NCBI GenBank assembly: GCA_024401365.1
Contig: JAKSLE010000013.1
Location: forward strand, 1-64,000
Length of the DNA stretch: 64,000 nucleotides
Source: Bacteroidales bacterium
GTDB taxonomy: Bacteria; Bacteroidota; Bacteroidia; Bacteroidales; Marinilabiliaceae
Direction of reading: 5' to 3'
The position numbers were made by a program, and so were the translations under genes. Positions 60,312 to 64,000 of this stretch are shown one piece after another. Within the stretch, counting starts at the first letter, position 1. The number at the start of each line of letters is the position of its first letter. The notes under the pieces were generated by a model. The model did not search any database, was not told the origin of the DNA, and saw only the letters and a list, made by a program, of their open reading frames with translations.

Positions 60312-61370
60312 TTATGACAACAACTTTATGTAAGTTGCTACAGCATTTTCTATCTCACTTATCTTGATATACTCATCCGCCGTATGTGACCTGGCAGAAT
60401 CTCCTGGTCCTATCTTAACCGTAGGGAACGACATCAACGCCTGGTCACTCAATGTTGGTGACCCAAAAAGTTTAATGTCCATCCCAAGGGCTTTCTTTAC
60501 TATTGGATGATCAACATCAATGTGCGAACTGTTCAGCCTAGTCGAACGTTCTTGGACTGTACACTCTTTCGTGTGCTCGTCTCTCTTTATCAAATCAAGT
60601 AGTTCTTGATTCTTATATAGGTCGTTGACTCTGACGTCTACTACAAAATGGCACTTGTCTGGAACTACATTGTGCTGAGTACCAGCATCAATCTGTGTAA
60701 CGGACATCTTAACCGGACCAAGAAATGGAGATACCTTGTCCCACTGCTTTGTCCGGAACCACTCTACAATGGGTAGCGCTTTATATATCGCATTAACTCC
60801 CTCATTTCGAGCTGCATGACCCGAAACGCCTTCTGTTGTGCAGTCTAGTACCATAAGTCCCTTTTCTGCCACAGCCATCTGCATGCCAGTAGGCTCTCCT
60901 ACAATACCGAACTCTATCCGACCAAGCTTCCCAAGAATGCTCTCTACTCCGTTCTTACCACTCACTTCTTCTTCTGCAGTGGCCGACCATATAAGATTGT
61001 ATGGCAATTCATTCTTAGTAGAGAGATATCTGAACGCAGCTAATAACGATACCACCGACGCACCATCGTCATTTGTCCCTAACCCCCATAGCGTATCCCC
61101 CTCAATAGTAGGAGCAAATGGGTCACGAGTATAACCGCTTGCTGGTTTTACAGTATCAATATGCGCATTAAGGAGTACCGTAGGCTTGCCTTCTGCCCAG
61201 ACTTCTTGTAGCACCCAGAGATTATTGCCGTCTCTGTTGACTTTTAAGCCCATACGTGCAACTGTCTCCTGAATCATATCCGCAACTTCTCCTTCATTCC
61301 TGCTGATGGAGGAGATAGATACCATACGCTTCAGGAGCTCAATCGATTCCTCAATGTATCGCTTTGTCAT
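60312..61370 (-). CDS. argE: M20-family N-acyl-ornithine/citrulline deacylase
   Basis: The protein has 352 residues. It is a zinc-dependent amidohydrolase. Metal ligands: VLLNAHIDTVKPASG (His, Asp), LWGLGTNDDGASVVSLLAAF (bridging Asp), SATAEEEVSGKNG (general-base Glu and Glu ligand) and GEPTGMQMAVAEKG. In the Bacteroidales arginine pathway the carbamoylated intermediate is deacylated after the transcarbamylase step, so the likely substrate is N-succinyl- or N-acetyl-citrulline rather than ornithine. The gene lies between argB and argH in the operon (2 bases after argB). Confidence 0.92.
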   Translation of the reverse strand: MTKRYIEESIELLKRMVSISSISRNEGEVADMIQETVARMGLKVNRDGNNLWVLQEVWAEGKPTVLLNAHIDTVKPASGYTRDPFAPTIEGDTLWGLGTNDDGASVVSLLAAFRYLSTKNELPYNLIWSATAEEEVSGKNGVESILGKLGRIEFGIVGEPTGMQMAVAEKGLMVLDCTTEGVSGHAARNEGVNAIYKALPIVEWFRTKQWDKVSPFLGPVKMSVTQIDAGTQHNVVPDKCHFVVDVRVNDLYKNQELLDLIKRDEHTKECTVQERSTRLNSSHIDVDHPIVKKALGMDIKLFGSPTLSDQALMSFPTVKIGPGDSARSHTADEYIKISEIENAVATYIKLLS

Positions 61371-61372
61371 TA

Positions 61373-62152
61373 CTATTCTTTCAAAAGCATTGTACCACGA
61401 CCGGTCCTCAAACCGTCTGTATTGGTAATCATAACGCTCTTGACTCCTATCTTGATAGCATCAAAACCATTATCAAGTTTTGGAATCATACCTGCCGCAA
61501 CTACACCGGTCTCCTTATATTCCTGGAACTCAGCGTATGTCATAGAGCTGATAACCGTAGAGTCATCCTCAGCATCCATCAATACTCCTGGTTTCTCAAA
61601 GCAGTATATAAGGCTTACCTCCAAATCTTCTGCACAGGCAAGTGCTCGCGCAAGCTCACTGGCAATAGTGTCTGCATTAGTATTCAAAAGCTGACCATTG
61701 CCATCATGCGTGATAGGTGAAACTACTGGTATAGCACCTTGCTCTATCAATGAGGCAAGAACACCTGTCTCTACCCTCTTTACATCTCCTACATAGCCAT
61801 AGTCTATACCATTCTTCAATGGACGCTTGGCACTATGTATCAAATCAAGGTCTGCTCCACAAAGGCCTATAGCATTTATATTGCGCTTCTGAAGTTCTGC
61901 CACAATGGTCTTATTTACAAGACCAGCATATACCATCGTTACAACATCAAGTGTCTCACGATCTGTAATACGGCGACCTTCTACCATCTTGGTCTCAATG
62001 CCGAGGCGCTCACTCAACTTTGTAGCGGAGCGACCACCACCGTGTACCAATATCTTAGCACCTACTATGTTGGCAAAGTCATTCAAAAGAGCATTCAGAC
62101 TTTCTGGCTCTTCTACTACCTTGCCTCCGACCTTTACTACTGTTATCTTCAT
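61373..62152 (-). CDS. argB: Acylglutamate kinase ArgB
   Basis: The protein has 259 residues of the amino-acid kinase fold. It phosphorylates the gamma-carboxylate of N-acylglutamate. Motifs: VVKVGGKVVE, ILVHGGGRSATKLSERLGI, GLVNKTIVAELQKR, and the ATP-site GMIPKLDNGFDAIKIGVKSVMI. Because the next enzyme in the operon is of the succinylornithine type, the natural substrate is probably N-succinylglutamate. Gap to the transcarbamylase gene is 3 bases, so they are coupled. Confidence 0.95.
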   Translation of the reverse strand: MKITVVKVGGKVVEEPESLNALLNDFANIVGAKILVHGGGRSATKLSERLGIETKMVEGRRITDRETLDVVTMVYAGLVNKTIVAELQKRNINAIGLCGADLDLIHSAKRPLKNGIDYGYVGDVKRVETGVLASLIEQGAIPVVSPITHDGNGQLLNTNADTIASELARALACAEDLEVSLIYCFEKPGVLMDAEDDSTVISSMTYAEFQEYKETGVVAAGMIPKLDNGFDAIKIGVKSVMITNTDGLRTGRGTMLLKE

Positions 62153-62155
62153 AGC

Positions 62156-63118
62156 TTAAAGCTTTTCAAGCATTCGTTTAATTACAACTTGCGCCGATAC
62201 AACACGATTTGCTGCCTCCGGTATAACAATGCTGTTTGGCGAGTCAATAACCTCGTCTGTAACAATCATATTACGACGTACTGGCAAACAGTGCATAAAC
62301 TTGGCGTTGTTCGTCCACGACATATGCTCTGCATCTACAGTCCAACTCATATCTTTCGATAGAATCTGACCATACTGCTCGTACGATGACCAGTTCTTGG
62401 CATAGATGAAATCAGCACCCTCGAAAGCCTTCTTCTGATCGCGCTCCAACTTAACGCCTTCCATAAATTCTGGTGCCAAATCGTATCCTTCTGGGTTCGT
62501 AACCACAAAGTCAATCATTCCTGCCTGCTCCGCTGCACGCATCCACTCTGCAAATGAATTTGGCACTGCCTGTGGAAGCGCACGTGGATGAGGAGCCCAT
62601 GTCAAAACTACTTTTGGCTTCTTGATCTGAGCCTTGTACTCATCAATAGTAATCAAGTCCGCAAATGCCTGGCATGGGTGACGGGTAGCTGTCTCCAAAC
62701 TGATGACTGGACGACCAGAATATTGTATGAATTGATTGATTATCGTCTCTTCATAGTCAAACTTCCTATCCTTGAACTCAGCAAATGAACGAACGCCAAT
62801 GATGTCACAGTAAGAGCCAATGACAGGAATAGCCTCACGTAAGTGCTCTGTCTTGTCACCATCCATTACCACACCCATCTCTGTCTCAAGCTTCCATGAG
62901 TCACCATTGATATTCAATACAATAGGATTCATACCCATATTGAGGGCCGCCTTCTGTGTACTGAGTCGTGTACGTAGACTTGAGTTGAAAAATATGATAA
63001 TGATAGTCTTATTCTTACCTAGGTGCTGCCAGTTATAAGGATTAGCCTTAACTTCTTTTGCCTCTGCCAATGCAGCTCGCAAATCACCTATATCACCTAC
63101 TGTCAGGAATCGACGCAT
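62156..63118 (-). CDS. argF': N-acylornithine carbamoyltransferase (succinylornithine type)
   Basis: The protein has 320 residues. It carbamoylates an N-acylated ornithine with carbamoyl phosphate. Carbamoyl-phosphate loop: FFNSSLRTRLSTQ (about 43-55). Also VISLETATRHPCQAFADLITI, WAPHPRALPQAVPNSFAEW, FIYAKNWSSY and HCLPVRRNM. It aligns over nearly its full length with the Bacteroides fragilis N-succinylornithine enzyme as I recall it. At residue 90, however, where that enzyme has Pro and the acetyl-specific enzymes have Glu, this protein has Thr (MDGDKTEH). Substrate choice is therefore uncertain; succinylornithine is more likely from overall identity. Second gene of the visible operon. Confidence 0.92.
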   Translation of the reverse strand: MRRFLTVGDIGDLRAALAEAKEVKANPYNWQHLGKNKTIIIIFFNSSLRTRLSTQKAALNMGMNPIVLNINGDSWKLETEMGVVMDGDKTEHLREAIPVIGSYCDIIGVRSFAEFKDRKFDYEETIINQFIQYSGRPVISLETATRHPCQAFADLITIDEYKAQIKKPKVVLTWAPHPRALPQAVPNSFAEWMRAAEQAGMIDFVVTNPEGYDLAPEFMEGVKLERDQKKAFEGADFIYAKNWSSYEQYGQILSKDMSWTVDAEHMSWTNNAKFMHCLPVRRNMIVTDEVIDSPNSIVIPEAANRVVSAQVVIKRMLEKL

Positions 63119-63158
63119 AGTTTTTATCTTTTTGTATTAAACGATAATGCAATATTTC

Positions 63159-64000
63159 TTATTTCAACAAATCGCTGAATGCCTCAATGAATCTGTCTGC
63201 CTCTTCTATAGTCAGACAAAGTGGTGGCAACAAACGTATCATGTTCGTACCTGCTACTCCCGTGAAAATGTGCTTCTCAAAGAGCAATTTTGTACGGATC
63301 TCTTTGATTGGCTCATTGAACTCAATACCAATCATCAAACCGCGACCACGCACTTCTTTAATCTTGTCGCTCTTAGGCATGTTGTCAATAAGGTACTGTC
63401 CCACCTTGGCGGCATTCTCAACAAGACCTTCTTTCTCTGTAATCTCTGCTACTGCTATAGCAGCTGCCATAGCAAGATAGTTGCCTCCGAAGGTTGTGCC
63501 AAGCATTCCGACTACTGGCTTGAACTTTGGAGCTATAAGACACGCACCGACTGGGAAACCGTTTCCAATTCCCTTTGCCATCGAAATAATGTCAGGCTTG
63601 ATTCCGTAATACTGATGCGCAAAGAACTTACCACTGCGACCATAGCCCGACTGTATCTCATCAAGGATAAGTACTGTACCATACTTGTCACAGAGCGCTC
63701 TCAAATCTTGCATAAACTGTGTGGTAGGAATATGGATACCTCCACACCCTTGTATGCCTTCAATGATTACTGCAGCTACATCGTTGTTCTTCAAATATGC
63801 CTCAACACTAGCTATGTTGTTGAGCTCCGCAAAAAGAACCTTGTGTACAGCATTGAATGGTGCTACAATCTTTGGATTGTCTGTAACCGCTACTGCTCCC
63901 GACGTACGACCATGGAACGACTTGCGAAATGCTACTACTTTGTCTCTCCCTGTGTGGAACGAGGCCAACTTCAACGCATTTTCATTGGCTTCAGCACCAG
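63159..64000 (-). CDS. argD: Acylornithine aminotransferase, 5' end outside window
   Basis: At least 280 residues of a class III PLP-dependent aminotransferase; the frame continues past 64000. Visible: the KVVAFRKSFHGRTSGAVAVTDNP segment, LILDEIQSGYGRSGKFFAHQ (PLP-ring Asp), IISMAKGIGNGFPVGACL (PLP-binding Lys) and LGTTFGGNYLAMAAAIAV. The codons at the window edge read GAEANENALKLASF, the usual family sequence, so no real start lies at the internal TTG near 63974. It converts N-acylglutamate semialdehyde to N-acylornithine, in the operon order argD-argF'-argB-argE-argH. Confidence 0.92.
   Translation of the reverse strand, partial: GAEANENALKLASFHTGRDKVVAFRKSFHGRTSGAVAVTDNPKIVAPFNAVHKVLFAELNNIASVEAYLKNNDVAAVIIEGIQGCGGIHIPTTQFMQDLRALCDKYGTVLILDEIQSGYGRSGKFFAHQYYGIKPDIISMAKGIGNGFPVGACLIAPKFKPVVGMLGTTFGGNYLAMAAAIAVAEITEKEGLVENAAKVGQYLIDNMPKSDKIKEVRGRGLMIGIEFNEPIKEIRTKLLFEKHIFTGVAGTNMIRLLPPLCLTIEEADRFIEAFSDLLK

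Noticed and set aside
60520-60560. The peptide RSTRLNSSHI in argE resembles a translated sequencing-adapter contaminant seen in databases.
   Set aside because: The frame is continuous, the residues fit the ArgE family at this place, and the downstream residues (DVDHPIVKKALG) are native M20-type sequence, not adapter sequence.
1-64000. Search by eye for CRISPR arrays, prophage modules, transposases and toxin-antitoxin pairs.
   Set aside because: No regularly spaced repeat array, integrase, transposase, capsid or clear toxin-antitoxin pair was seen; the short repeats present are local duplications.

Overview
The window is chromosomal DNA of a member of the order Bacteroidales. The evidence is TAnnTTTG-type -7 promoter elements, a SusC/SusD pair, type IX secretion (T9SS) cargo and partner genes, an L31 type B ribosomal protein, and an arginine operon built around the Bacteroides-type N-succinylornithine carbamoyltransferase. 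The genus cannot be fixed from the sequence. pflBA points to mixed-acid fermentation, and the GH2 and GH9 enzymes with SusCD point to glycan use in a gut, rumen or oral habitat. No CRISPR array, prophage, transposase or rRNA operon was seen.

Layout. 1-4.6 kb: a DUF3127 protein, a membrane LytTR regulator, and a PorE-like TPR/beta-propeller lipoprotein paired with an outer-membrane barrel. 4.8-9.6 kb: murB and two tandem surface proteins that share an 82-bp 3' end; the second has lost its 5' end beside a G-rich repeat. 9.6-13.1 kb: mtaB-suhB-glycosyltransferase operon and rpmE2. 13.2-19.9 kb: GH2 beta-galactosidase, a beta-helix protein, and a TPR histidine kinase with a NarL-type regulator. 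20-24.8 kb: pflB, an intercistronic terminator, pflA, a flavodoxin-fold oxidoreductase fused to a second domain, and a broken internal-deletion copy of pflA. 24.9-27.9 kb: a TonB-dependent receptor with Gly/Met-rich loops.

28.2-33.2 kb is a four-gene T9SS operon: a gliding-type (type B) C-terminal-domain protein, a PorP/SprF protein, a PD40/PKD protein and an unrecognised exported protein. 33.6-38.3 kb: GH9 glycosidase, NUDIX hydrolase and asnS. 38.6-42.4 kb: TPM-domain protein, tRNA-His, a HEAT-like protein and an AAA/DUF4143 ATPase preceded by a tandem repeat. 42.6-47.5 kb: susD-susC. 48.0-50.5 kb: parA-parB-DUF5683. 50.6-56.3 kb: birA, tRNA-Leu, trigger factor, clpP, clpX, murF. 56.3-57.3 kb: a small operon of two micro-proteins around a TerB-like protein, then a structured RNA candidate of about 185 nt that looks 6S-like. 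57.6-64 kb: a UmuC-type polymerase and the arginine operon argD(partial)-argF'-argB-argE-argH, read leftward.

The observations most worth checking are threonine at residue 90 of the succinylornithine carbamoyltransferase (the residue that sets substrate choice), the fusion in the oxidoreductase, the structured RNA with its neighbouring micro-protein operon, the type B cargo/SprF operon, and the pflA remnant. All calls come from reading the sequence by eye; no database search or folding program was run.
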